Source: Mesorhizobium sp. M2E.F.Ca.ET.219.01.1.1 (GTDB lineage: Bacteria; Pseudomonadota; Alphaproteobacteria; Rhizobiales; Rhizobiaceae). From it: a stretch of 64,000 bases of DNA. Position numbers and translations under genes: made by a program. The notes beneath the pieces were generated by a model, which saw only the letters and a list, made by a program, of their open reading frames with translations, searched no databases and had not been told where the DNA came from. The stretch spans positions 124,001 through 188,000 of the forward strand of contig NZ_SADT02000008.1 in assembly GCF_004016445.2 (NCBI RefSeq), written 5' to 3'. Below, piece after piece: positions 44,456-53,900 of the stretch (within the stretch, counting starts at the first letter, position 1; every line of letters begins with the position of its first letter).

Positions 44456-46016
44456 GTTTGCGACCGCCCTTAGCTGCTACCTTGACGAGACCCACGACCT
44501 CGGCCGGCAAATCCTCGTTCAGTGCTTTGCGCAGCGCGTCTGGATCGTCGGTGAGGACTGGAACATAGAGGATCTCCTTCACCACTTTTTCGACGGGGAC
44601 CTCGACGCGCTTTTCCACCTCCCTGTCCACGGGCACTTCGACCGGCACTTTGACCGTTCGCACTCGCTGCCAGCGCCATCTTAGAAGCAGGCGCCTGATC
44701 AGACGTGATAACGGGTTCTCGGAACGAGATTCAGCCTGTGCAGCGATGCGCTGCAGACCGAGAGCCACCATCGCGGTGATCGGTCCGGCAAGGCCGGCGA
44801 TGACCGCAAGCGAACCAAACCAAATGGCCGCTATCTTTCCTGCCTCGCCCTCGCTTACCTGTTCAGGCTTCTCGCCGTACCATCGCGCTGCAATTCGCCG
44901 GATCTGATCAGTCCGAGCCAGCGGGATTCGCCTCTTCTCAAGCTCGTTAAGCTGCTTTGCTATCTCGTCGCGTCTCGCCTGATTTGCTGCCACTACCTTT
45001 CCTTCGGCCGCTTCGGCGCTCTGCGCCGCGGACAGGTCTTCTCGCGCTTGAGAAAGCCGCCGCTCCCAATCGGTCGAAATCTCGTCCAGTGACTTCTCCA
45101 GATCCGCACGCCGATTTTGCAGCACCTGCTTCTGTCCATCGGTCATCTTGGGGCTTTGCAGCCTCAGCCGGTCGAACTCAACGCGCGTTGCGGCGATCTG
45201 CTGATCAAGGTCCTGGATCTGTGGCTCGTACTTTGCCTCCGTCTTCGTGCGTGGATTGGCGAGCTTTCCGATCTCGTCTTCCCAGTGCTTTGCCGATGCC
45301 GTGTCGCCGCTTTCCCTGGCGTCTTTGATCCGTTCGACGTAACTGTCCCTTTGTCGCTCAAATTCCTCGACCGCTTGCTTGACCCTGGTGTCTCTTTCAG
45401 CGACCAGGTCCGTGCGCCTTTGCTCCTGGTCCTTAAGCTGTTCCCTTGCCTTTGCCGCCTCGGGCGTCAGTGCCGTTGTTGCCTGCAGTTCCGCGTCGAC
45501 ATCGCCGATGCGCGCTTGAGTTTCCTTTCGCGCATTGTCGGCAAGCGTGCCAACCTCCTCGAGATCGGCCTTTGCTTTGGCAACCTGATCCGTCTGTTTT
45601 GCCGCTTCGTCCGAGGCGGTCAGCTTTGCGTTTTCCCGGGTGAGAGTGTCAATCTCGTCAGCGATCTCCTCGTATTGCAGTTCACGAAGGGTGCCTGCCC
45701 GCTCCAGGCCAAGCAGCACGGTTTCGAAAGTGATACCAGCAAGCAGGAGCAGGAAGATCAACAGCACAGGCTTCCAGAACCAGGAGGCGCTGTACAGAAG
45801 CGTTGCGATCGGGATTTTGGTGAGTTCGGCAATCGAAACAATGAAGAACGGAGCGCTCGCCAGAACCAAGTCCATTGCCGTGGCGGATTGGCTGGCTTCG
45901 AAAGCTTGGACTCCCAAAGCCAAGCCAGTGGCCAATCCGATGATAGATGCTGTAATCTCAAGCGCCCAGGCACCACGGTATGTCCACTGGCCGTAACTGG
46001 CCAGTTTTTGGCTCAT
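44439..46016 (-). CDS. Polytopic membrane protein with a long cytoplasmic coiled coil, unknown function
   Basis: Protein of 525 residues, not recognised. Three N-terminal hydrophobic segments (about 19-38, 48-68, 82-104) precede about 265 residues of charged, heptad-like helix (110-375: LTRENAKLTASDEAAKQT, AEFERQ-type repeats, LNELEKRR). A fourth hydrophobic segment (about 395-422) and a basic tail follow. The tail contains a repetitive VKVPVEVPVDREVEKRVEVP run (about 445-470). The topology recalls ZorA of the Zorya system: membrane helices plus a long cytoplasmic coiled-coil tail. No sequence homology is claimed. It is the first gene of the minus-strand cluster, overlapping the PAN gene, with a divergent promoter shared with the STAND gene. 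Confidence 0.7.
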   Translation of the reverse strand: MSQKLASYGQWTYRGAWALEITASIIGLATGLALGVQAFEASQSATAMDLVLASAPFFIVSIAELTKIPIATLLYSASWFWKPVLLIFLLLLAGITFETVLLGLERAGTLRELQYEEIADEIDTLTRENAKLTASDEAAKQTDQVAKAKADLEEVGTLADNARKETQARIGDVDAELQATTALTPEAAKAREQLKDQEQRRTDLVAERDTRVKQAVEEFERQRDSYVERIKDARESGDTASAKHWEDEIGKLANPRTKTEAKYEPQIQDLDQQIAATRVEFDRLRLQSPKMTDGQKQVLQNRRADLEKSLDEISTDWERRLSQAREDLSAAQSAEAAEGKVVAANQARRDEIAKQLNELEKRRIPLARTDQIRRIAARWYGEKPEQVSEGEAGKIAAIWFGSLAVIAGLAGPITAMVALGLQRIAAQAESRSENPLSRLIRRLLLRWRWQRVRTVKVPVEVPVDREVEKRVEVPVEKVVKEILYVPVLTDDPDALRKALNEDLPAEVVGLVKVAAKGGRKRAGPA

Positions 46017-46280
46017 GCTTGCGTTCACCCGGCGCCCCCGCCTTTTTACTTTCCCATTTTACCCTGCCACCTATTTGCTGCGCTTGCATCAGGAAATTTC
46101 TGAAATGGGACGAGACGGTCAAGAAGTTAGGAATATCGTTACTATCCTCCAAGGGGCTTTGTTCCCATCGAATAAGTCGGAAGCAGCGCCATGAAACATG
46201 GCACCTCCCAGCCGCTTTTCACCTACCAAGACCGTCTAGCAGCTTGACGGTGCGTCCTAGCTTAGGCAGCACGATAAATC

Positions 46281-49200
46281 ATGGCCAAGAAATCAATTTC
46301 TGCTGCCCGCCAGCTTTTCCCCGCAATTGCCAATGCCTTGCTTGACCTCCCTCCAACTCGCGCAGGGTTCGAGGGCTTTGTCGCTGCGCTGATCGATGCC
46401 GCGACAGGCGGTCGTCTCGCTCTAATGTCGTCGGGCGACCAAGCTGGCGTGGACGGAGTGACACTCTCTCCGGGGTTCGCGCCGCGCCGGGCAATGCAAG
46501 CAAAAAGGTATGCAGAAGGCACTGCTTTGGATCAAAGTCATCTACTCGGCGAGATGGATCGGGCGGAGCAGCGGTTTGCAGGCTTGGACTGCTGGGTGCT
46601 CGCCTCAACAAAGACAATTCACGGGAAAGAACAAGAGGAACTGAAGAGCCATGCCGAGCGCAAGGGCTGGGGGCTGGTCGTCCTTGACTGGTCGTTGTTA
46701 GCCGGCCTCCCGCGTCTTGCTATTTTGTGCGCCGCACATAGGAAAATCACTGATTGCTACCTAACCGACGTGGCTGCTCGGGCGGAGCTCTCGGCGCTGA
46801 CCAAAACCAACGGATATCAAGGCGCATTAAAGGCGTTAGTGCGTGACCTGGCTGCTGCTGACGTGGGGTTTGAGCCTGCGCGTGAGGCTGCCGCTTCCCA
46901 GATGGATGCCATATTCTCGGATCGTTTTACAGCTCGGAAGCTGGCTGGCGCTTCTCCCACGTTCCTCTCCCAGGCCCCGCCCGTTGTTCGTGCTAACGTG
47001 GATCGAGTCATTTCCGAGTGGTGGAGCAATGGCCGAACTGCTCTCGCACTTCTTGGCGATGAAGGAGCTGGCAAGACCTGGGCCGCTCTGATGGCCATGC
47101 GCACTCTCGGCGCCATCGCTGGCGGACCTATAACAGTCGTCATCCCGTCCGATACGGCTGCAAAAGCAAATGACGGATTGACTGCAGTAATCGAAGCCCT
47201 CGCGGAAATCGCAAAGAGGGCCGGCTCGTGGATCCAGGATCCGCTGGGGTTTTGGAGCAGACGGCTCCGCCTGTGGACGCAAGGGCGGACTGATGGCGGC
47301 CCTCAGCCTAGACTTTTGGTATTGGTTGATGGTCTCGACGAACTGGACCCGTTCAACTGGGATAGATGGTTTGCGTCGCTGCTGGAAGCGAGGATGGCGG
47401 GACTTGTCCGCATCATCGTCGCCTGCCGACGCGACGATTGGCAACGCTGGGCCAAACTCAATGATCTTCAGACGGATCAATTGCACGAATTTTCGGTTCC
47501 GCATTTCCAACCCGGCGAACGGGACGAGTTTCTTAGAAACCATAAAGTTGATATCAGCCAGGTCTCTAAACAGGTTTTGGAAGCCGCACTCCATCCCCGC
47601 ACCGCCTTTCATGTGACTAGACTCGGTACTGAGATCGGCGATTTCAAGCGTATTACCCGTGAATTGATCCTCTTGCGAGATTTCCAAAACCGATACGAAT
47701 TGAAGCGCGGGCCGCTCGATCCGGATGCATTCAAGAACATCGTAATTCGGATGGCTCGCGAAGCCGAAGCTGCAGTTCTCGCGCACAAACCGTTTACCGC
47801 AAGTGCAAGGAACGTGATCGACCACGCGGTCGAGGTCACAGGTCACGAGCCGGAAACGATGCGTCGAGTACTTAGCGAGCTGATCTCTGGCGGGTGGGTC
47901 CAACGGAGCCCAGGGTCGCCGCACGACCTAACCTTCACTGATAAGGCTCTGCCACTCGCTGTGGGCCTTGCACTGGCTAACGAAATCCAGTCGAGGCCGG
48001 TCGAGGTGGCACTGGGAGAAGTAAGCCGCCTGCTCCAACCTTGGGAAGCTGACGATCTCATCGAGCCGGTCCTCAGGACATGTGCGACTGTCTTGATTAC
48101 ACAGGGCGCCTCCCTTGATCTTTGTCGCGACATCCTTCGACGTTGGGGCAGCCGTCAGTTCCACAGTCTTGCAGCGCAGGACTTCTGGCGCCGTCTACAT
48201 GTCTTCAGGCCAGAGCTCTTCCTCGAATTGCTCGAGACGGGGGCGACTGGATCGGGCTGGCTTGGTGAATGGGGCGTGGCCTCGCTGTGGGAGGATCAGC
48301 CCGAGTGCGTCGACTTGGTGGAAGCCCGTCTCCAACAATGGCTGACGCGGATCGGTTTGCCGCGGCATCGGACTCATTCCGATGCCAAGTTCGAAGCGTT
48401 CACAAATCGCGAGCGCTCGCGTCAGCTTCGCCGACTGAAGGCATTAGAGAGACGCGGTGAGGATGGATGGCTTGATCTACTGGGAACAGAGGTCGAGCCG
48501 AAAGTCGCGCCCTTCTACCGCGCCGTTCGCACGATTGGCTTTCTACCCCGTGCCTCTTTCGTCCCAAGCATCGTCGCTTGGGCAATCTCCGTGGCTGTCT
48601 CGGGACGACCTTACGGAGTTCGGGAGATCGCAGCGCTATTGCGCGATAACCCCTTCGATTGGAAGACTACGGTGGACGCAATCGCCAATACAGCAGGCGC
48701 CCTGATCGCTCTGAATAGCGGACTTGGCCGATCGGCGGCGGCTTTGTTGCTTGAAGCGACAGGTCGTCCGGAAGACGCAATCAGGGCAACCGAACTCCGA
48801 CCTGGATTAGCGGCCCAGTTACCGAAGCCTCTGCTCTTGATCGACGGCGGTGAACTGTTTTTTGGGCCCGCTGCGCGCGGAAGTGATCGAGCACTTGCTG
48901 CCAGTCTCGTGGACTTCGCGGCTAATCCGGATCTTGCTCTGTCCGGTACTGTTCGTGCGGAGTTCGACCGGATTCTTTCAAACCTCGATGCAGGCGACAT
49001 CGGAGGCTGGCTCGACGGCGAACGCCCCTTGATTGTAGCGCCTCTGCGATGGGCGCAGGACGAAGCGCTGGCCAAAATCAAAGCTTTCATCGACGCGGGG
49101 CCTCCAGAGACAGGCGCCACCGCTGGGCTGGATTTCGCGACAGTAGCGCAAAAAGTCTTTCCAGTTCTCTCATCGTCTCAGACGTCCCAGGCTGCGGATC

Positions 49201-50666
49201 GCATCGAGTCCCAAGGAACAGAGCGCGGCAACGCGAATCTAATCGCTCTTCGAATGCTGCCTCTCTCCTTTTCCAATCAGCTAGCTTTGCTGACCACACA
49301 GGACATGGCCTCATGGCCACACGGCGTCGACACGCTCCTTCGAGAACCTACTGTCGAAGAATATCTAGAACAGATCGACACCCTGGATTTCGCGGGCCCT
49401 ACCGAGCCGTTGAAAACCAAGCTGCATCTTTTGTCGAAGATCAATGAGCGCTACAGGCCAGAGTGCGAGGCAAGGAAGGTTGACTGGTCACAGGCGTTCA
49501 CGCATGCGGACAATGATATAAGGACACTCTCGCTCGATTTGGCTGACGCCATCGGGGGCCAGCGGGCCTCGCGGCAGCTAGCCGCCACTGGGTGGAGTTC
49601 TCAAGACCTCCCCCCCATCCCAGCTTATGAGGGCTCCTCCGTCCTCGGAGCGCTACCCGACGTCGAACTCCTGCCGCTAGGCTCTCGCCTGAACGGAGAG
49701 TACTGCTTGCGTCTCCTCCACCAACGGCCAGGCCTTCGCGCCGCTGCCGAAGCAGGTATCTGGCGCTGGATTGCGGCCACCCTCGAGACAGCCCGCACGA
49801 GTCATTCGATTGGCGGCACTTGGTGCCACTACGGCAAACGCGATGAAGCCTTTGCCGAATTCGTCGCCCACGACGGCGAAAAAGTATATCAAGTCCTTGC
49901 TAAGGTCTGGGCGGACCATAGCCTCAGAAACAACTTGCTTTACGGAGACTGGGACGGGCCGGGCTGGCCGCTCCTGAAGGCATTAGCTCCTCAACAGCCT
50001 AACTTCGTGAAACAGATCTGGCGAGAAGCGGTCACACATGGGCGCGGCTTCTCCTCCTCTTTGACCAGCAGCTTTCCAACTGACCTCCCACCCGGCCCGG
50101 ATTTTGACGATGTGAGGCTGGAAATGTTGGAGGCGGTCCATACGGACGAGGGGTTGTTTGGGTACGTGCGCGCACTTCAACGCAAAGGCCATCTTGGCTT
50201 TGTGAAGGATCTAGTCGCCGAACGGTTTAATGGCGAGAAGCCCTATGATCGCGCTTGGGCCATGACGCTGGCGGGCTTTTTAATTCCCACGGATGGGGCT
50301 GAGGCGATATGGCGCGAGCATCTGTCGCGATCGCCCGCCGGAGGCTGGCTTGCCCAAGTCTACGAGACCTCGCGCAGATCATTCGACTCGGCGCTACACA
50401 TGCGCCATTGGTGTTCAAAGCTTGTAGAGGCCGTCTCCGAGGAGGACGCCTGGTGCGCTTTCCGTTTGGCTCAACTCAATGCAGATGATCGCTATGCCGA
50501 CTTGATGGGGGGGCCGCCGTTTTTATTCAAGAACAAGGATAGTCGGGTCAGTTGGTTGAACTTTCTTGCGTCGGAAGGACACGACGCACGAAAAAAGGTT
50601 CGGCAGGCCCTTGGGAATACATGGCTCAGAGGCCCTCGCTATCAGGATACGATTAACGGGCGTTGA
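46281..50666 (+). CDS. Large STAND-like NTPase with N-terminal PD-(D/E)XK nuclease (Avs-like defence candidate)
   Basis: Protein of 1461 residues. The N-terminal nuclease (about 25-165) shows FEGFVAALIDAATGG, GDQAGVDGVTLSP (Asp58) and RRAMQAKRYAEG (Gln73-Ala-Lys75), the D...QxK form of PD-(D/E)XK. The NTPase has Walker A LLGDEGAGKTWAAL (about 257-270), Walker B LLVLVDGLDELDPFNW (345-360) and the sensor strand RIIVACRRDDW (377-387). About 1000 further residues form helical, repeat-like sequence with no recognised domain and could be the sensor. This is the nuclease-NTPase-sensor plan of Avs/STAND anti-phage proteins. It is divergent from the coiled-coil operon and 330 bases before a second gene of the same plan. 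Confidence 0.75.
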   Translation: MAKKSISAARQLFPAIANALLDLPPTRAGFEGFVAALIDAATGGRLALMSSGDQAGVDGVTLSPGFAPRRAMQAKRYAEGTALDQSHLLGEMDRAEQRFAGLDCWVLASTKTIHGKEQEELKSHAERKGWGLVVLDWSLLAGLPRLAILCAAHRKITDCYLTDVAARAELSALTKTNGYQGALKALVRDLAAADVGFEPAREAAASQMDAIFSDRFTARKLAGASPTFLSQAPPVVRANVDRVISEWWSNGRTALALLGDEGAGKTWAALMAMRTLGAIAGGPITVVIPSDTAAKANDGLTAVIEALAEIAKRAGSWIQDPLGFWSRRLRLWTQGRTDGGPQPRLLVLVDGLDELDPFNWDRWFASLLEARMAGLVRIIVACRRDDWQRWAKLNDLQTDQLHEFSVPHFQPGERDEFLRNHKVDISQVSKQVLEAALHPRTAFHVTRLGTEIGDFKRITRELILLRDFQNRYELKRGPLDPDAFKNIVIRMAREAEAAVLAHKPFTASARNVIDHAVEVTGHEPETMRRVLSELISGGWVQRSPGSPHDLTFTDKALPLAVGLALANEIQSRPVEVALGEVSRLLQPWEADDLIEPVLRTCATVLITQGASLDLCRDILRRWGSRQFHSLAAQDFWRRLHVFRPELFLELLETGATGSGWLGEWGVASLWEDQPECVDLVEARLQQWLTRIGLPRHRTHSDAKFEAFTNRERSRQLRRLKALERRGEDGWLDLLGTEVEPKVAPFYRAVRTIGFLPRASFVPSIVAWAISVAVSGRPYGVREIAALLRDNPFDWKTTVDAIANTAGALIALNSGLGRSAAALLLEATGRPEDAIRATELRPGLAAQLPKPLLLIDGGELFFGPAARGSDRALAASLVDFAANPDLALSGTVRAEFDRILSNLDAGDIGGWLDGERPLIVAPLRWAQDEALAKIKAFIDAGPPETGATAGLDFATVAQKVFPVLSSSQTSQAADRIESQGTERGNANLIALRMLPLSFSNQLALLTTQDMASWPHGVDTLLREPTVEEYLEQIDTLDFAGPTEPLKTKLHLLSKINERYRPECEARKVDWSQAFTHADNDIRTLSLDLADAIGGQRASRQLAATGWSSQDLPPIPAYEGSSVLGALPDVELLPLGSRLNGEYCLRLLHQRPGLRAAAEAGIWRWIAATLETARTSHSIGGTWCHYGKRDEAFAEFVAHDGEKVYQVLAKVWADHSLRNNLLYGDWDGPGWPLLKALAPQQPNFVKQIWREAVTHGRGFSSSLTSSFPTDLPPGPDFDDVRLEMLEAVHTDEGLFGYVRALQRKGHLGFVKDLVAERFNGEKPYDRAWAMTLAGFLIPTDGAEAIWREHLSRSPAGGWLAQVYETSRRSFDSALHMRHWCSKLVEAVSEEDAWCAFRLAQLNADDRYADLMGGPPFLFKNKDSRVSWLNFLASEGHDARKKVRQALGNTWLRGPRYQDTINGR

Positions 50667-50996
50667 TACGAATTTGTCGCCTCTTCTAGCCTCTACTCAA
50701 CAGGCCAACGGGTCTGCCGTGATGTGGCGAGACCTCGGCTCAGCGGCAGCGAACTGGACGGAAACCAATTTGGCTCACAGCGCCACGGTGACCCTTTCGT
50801 TTTGACCGGGAACGAACGGCAGCTTTGCGTCCAAGAGCTGCCGTTTCTGAATTTGCCCATCGTACCGACGCAAGTATTCATGTTGGCGTTCTCGTCGTGT
50901 GTGGCATCGGTTAAATGGCATTCATCGGAAATTCCTAAGCAAGCCCACCATTGTGATAACCCTTTCAAAACGCTGATTCTGAGCCGAGCGACGTCA
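50667..50996. other. Intergenic region between the two nuclease-STAND genes
   Basis: 330 bases with no convincing gene; the open frame that runs through from 50724 has no family-like sequence before 50997. It contains a perfect inverted repeat with 10-bp arms (50815-50824 and 50836-50845), which could end the upstream transcript. Confidence 0.5.
50815..50845 (+). terminator. Stem-loop after the first STAND gene, possible terminator
   Basis: Arms AACGGCAGCT and AGCTGCCGTT are perfectly complementary around an 11-base loop. The stem ends in TTT but no long T-run follows, so it may be a weak terminator or a regulatory structure. Confidence 0.4.
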
Positions 50997-53900
50997 ATGA
51001 CCGTATTTGAAGTCACCAAGGAGATGATTGTAAGGCTTGAGGACGAGCAGTTGCGTCAACTGCTCTGTCGATTGCTTGAAGCCGAGGCACGAGCCCGCAG
51101 TATTCCGCTATCAGCTATCGCAGTAGGAGGGAACCAAACCGCAGGCGACGGTGGCGTTGACGGTTCCATCGCTTGGAATGGACCACCTAACCCTGAAGGT
51201 TGGCTTCCACAGCGCATGATTTACTTCCAGTCTAAGGCCGAGGTGATGGGCCCGGCAAAGCTTACCAAGGAGATGCGCCCCGGTGGCGTAGTACGTTCAA
51301 TCTTCACCGAACTGGCCGCTGTCAGAGGTGCGTATATCGTATTCTCCAGCGATGACCCTTCCAAGTCTAGCCGTGACGCGCGGCTTACCGCCATGCGCGC
51401 CGCATTAGCCGATGTTGCGGGTTCAGATCAAATTGCGCTCGACTTCTACGGCGCTGACAAGATCGCGCGTTGGTCCAACGAGCATCTGGGCGTCGCGTTG
51501 TGGTTACTCGAGGAGACCGGTCGACCGCTAGCAGGATGGCGCAGGTATGGCGCCTGGTCAGCTCCGGACAACCCGGGCCAACTCTACCTTGTGGACGACA
51601 CTGCACGAGCGACGATCCACGATCGCGAGTTGCCGATGCGCGACGCCGTTGCAGCGATGCGCGAGATACTCGCCCGCCCTGGTGGGGTTGTGCGTCTGAT
51701 CGGTCTGTCGGGCATGGGCAAGACACGCCTTGCGGAAGCCCTTTTCGACGATCGCCTCGAGGCGGGTGCGGCGCTACCAAAGGAGCGAGCGGTCTATGGC
51801 GATACCGGCCTCGACCTCTCCGTGAGCGCGGCCCTGATGGCGGAACAGATCGCAGTGGCCGGCATCGAAGCCGTAATGGTGGTCGACAACTGTACGCAGC
51901 GTACCCACGACCAACTCGCTGAAATCGTGCGGCGTGGAAATAGTCGGGTGAGCCTACTGACAATCGACTATGATGTCCTGAGCGAGCAGCCCGCCGGTAC
52001 GCTTGTGACACTCGGCTGCAATAGCGAGGAAATCCTGGAAGGAGTGCTCAAGCAGCGCTTTCCAAAGTTAAGCAATACAGAGCACCGGCACCTCGCTGAA
52101 TTTTCCGGCGGCAATGCCCGGATCGCACTTAAGATCGCAGAGGCTGGCGGGGAGGACATTGACCTCTCTAAACTGAAGGACAGCCAGTTGCTTGAGCGGC
52201 TCTTTCAGGGCGGACGCCAAGAACGCGACTCCAGGATGCTTGACTGTGCGGAGGCAGCCTCGCTCGTCCACGCCTTCTATGTCGCCGATGGCGACGGGCA
52301 CGTTGTCGAGTATCCAGTGCTGGCGAGCTTGGCGGACATTAACCCTCAGCGTTTCTTTCGTGCGATCGCCACATTCCTCGACTGGGGCGTCGTGCAGCAG
52401 CGAGGGCCACAGCGCGCGGTGATGCCCCCGCCACTCGCCAATATGCTGGCTGGACCATGCATTCGCCGTAGCGATCCCGATACGCTCGTTGCGACGTTTT
52501 CCGGAGGCCCAGTAAGGTTGTTCGCCTCATTTGCGCGACGCATTGGACAATTGCACGATGAGCGTGCCGCGATCGCCATTGCTGAGCGCTTCTTCGCTGC
52601 AGGGGGACCGCTCGGACATCCGGTCGAGTTCGATCCGCTTATGCATCGCGCCTTCATCCAAGCTGCCCCTGCAGCCCCCGAGGCAGCGCTGGGTGCGATC
52701 GAGCGGGCATTGGCGAGTGGCGACCGGGACCGATTGCTCGTACCCAACGAGCATCGCCGGGACCTGTGCCAATTGCTGGTCCACCTTGCCCATGAACAGC
52801 GCCTGTTCGGACGCGCTATAGACGTGCTCATAGACTTCACGCTGGCCGATCGGGACACCCGCGATGAGTTTAAGGCGCGGCCGCACCTCCTCGAGCGCTT
52901 CTGGCCGATCTTGTCCCTAACTCTCGCCGATCAGGACACCCGACTTCTCAGAATCGACCGAATGTTGAGCAATCCCGATGACCGCGTCCGCGCGCTAGGC
53001 GTTGAAGCGCTTGATCACATGCTCGACGCCAATCACTTCAGCTCGTCGCTCAGTCTTGAGTTCGGCGCTAAGGCTAGACTCAAGGAATGGCGACCAAACA
53101 ACGGCGCAGGGTATCGGCCCTGGTTCGATGCAGCCTATGACCGTTTGGTTATGATCGCCAAGGGTGAGCACGCTGATACCGGGCGAGCGCGAGAGGTGAT
53201 CGCGGAGCATTTTCGCGAACACTACGACAGCTCGATCGATGACAAGACGCTCGACGCTATGCGCGCGGTACGTGGTGCCGGCTATTGGGAGCGTGGCTGG
53301 CGAGCGATCAATGACACGCTCCACTTGATGCGGAGCCGCCCTGCACCGGAGAATCCAGCGGCCGTAAACAAGCTTGAGGCATTGGTCGCACTGGAGCGTG
53401 ATTTTCGTCCCAAATCGCTCGACGACTTCTTCGTCACTTTCGTTTTAGGCGAGCCGTGGCGACACTGGCACCCAAATGGAAACGATCGCAAGATGTTACG
53501 CAACGCGAGCACGCTTTCCCGAGCAGTTGGGCGCGTGATGATGCGTAGGAATGTGCCATTGGCACCCTATCTCTCCCGTGCCGCTGTTGCTCATGGCGCA
53601 AACAGTGTGTGGTCGTTCCTGGCTGGCCTTGCTCGATCAGCGAACGATCTCGACGAACTTTGGGACATGTCATACGAGCTATTCGCCGTCACCGATCATG
53701 GCCATCCGGGACAGTTGGGCGGGCTGCTTGAGGGCGCTAGATTTCGGCATCGCGACTGGGTTGAGCGCAAGCTCGACGCAATCGTGACCGATCCAACGTT
53801 GGGTGAGCATCTCATTACCTTGCAACATGCCGTTCCGCTCGACGCGGCTGCGGTCGGGCGGTTCAGCACCGCGCTTTCCCGAGGTCTTATTTCGGTCGAT

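Noticed and set aside
45117..46103. 328-codon open frame on the plus strand opposite the coiled-coil gene
   Set aside because: The minus-strand frame has clear membrane and heptad structure and couples to the PAN gene; the plus frame shows only compositional artefacts.
46836..47924. 362-codon open frame on the minus strand inside the first STAND gene
   Set aside because: It is antisense to the Walker A and B coding region, which is clearly real, and has no ribosome site or motif.
50724..50996. N-terminal extension of the second STAND gene by 91 codons
   Set aside because: The extension crosses a perfect stem-loop and looks non-coding; nuclease-like sequence starts only after the ATG at 50997.
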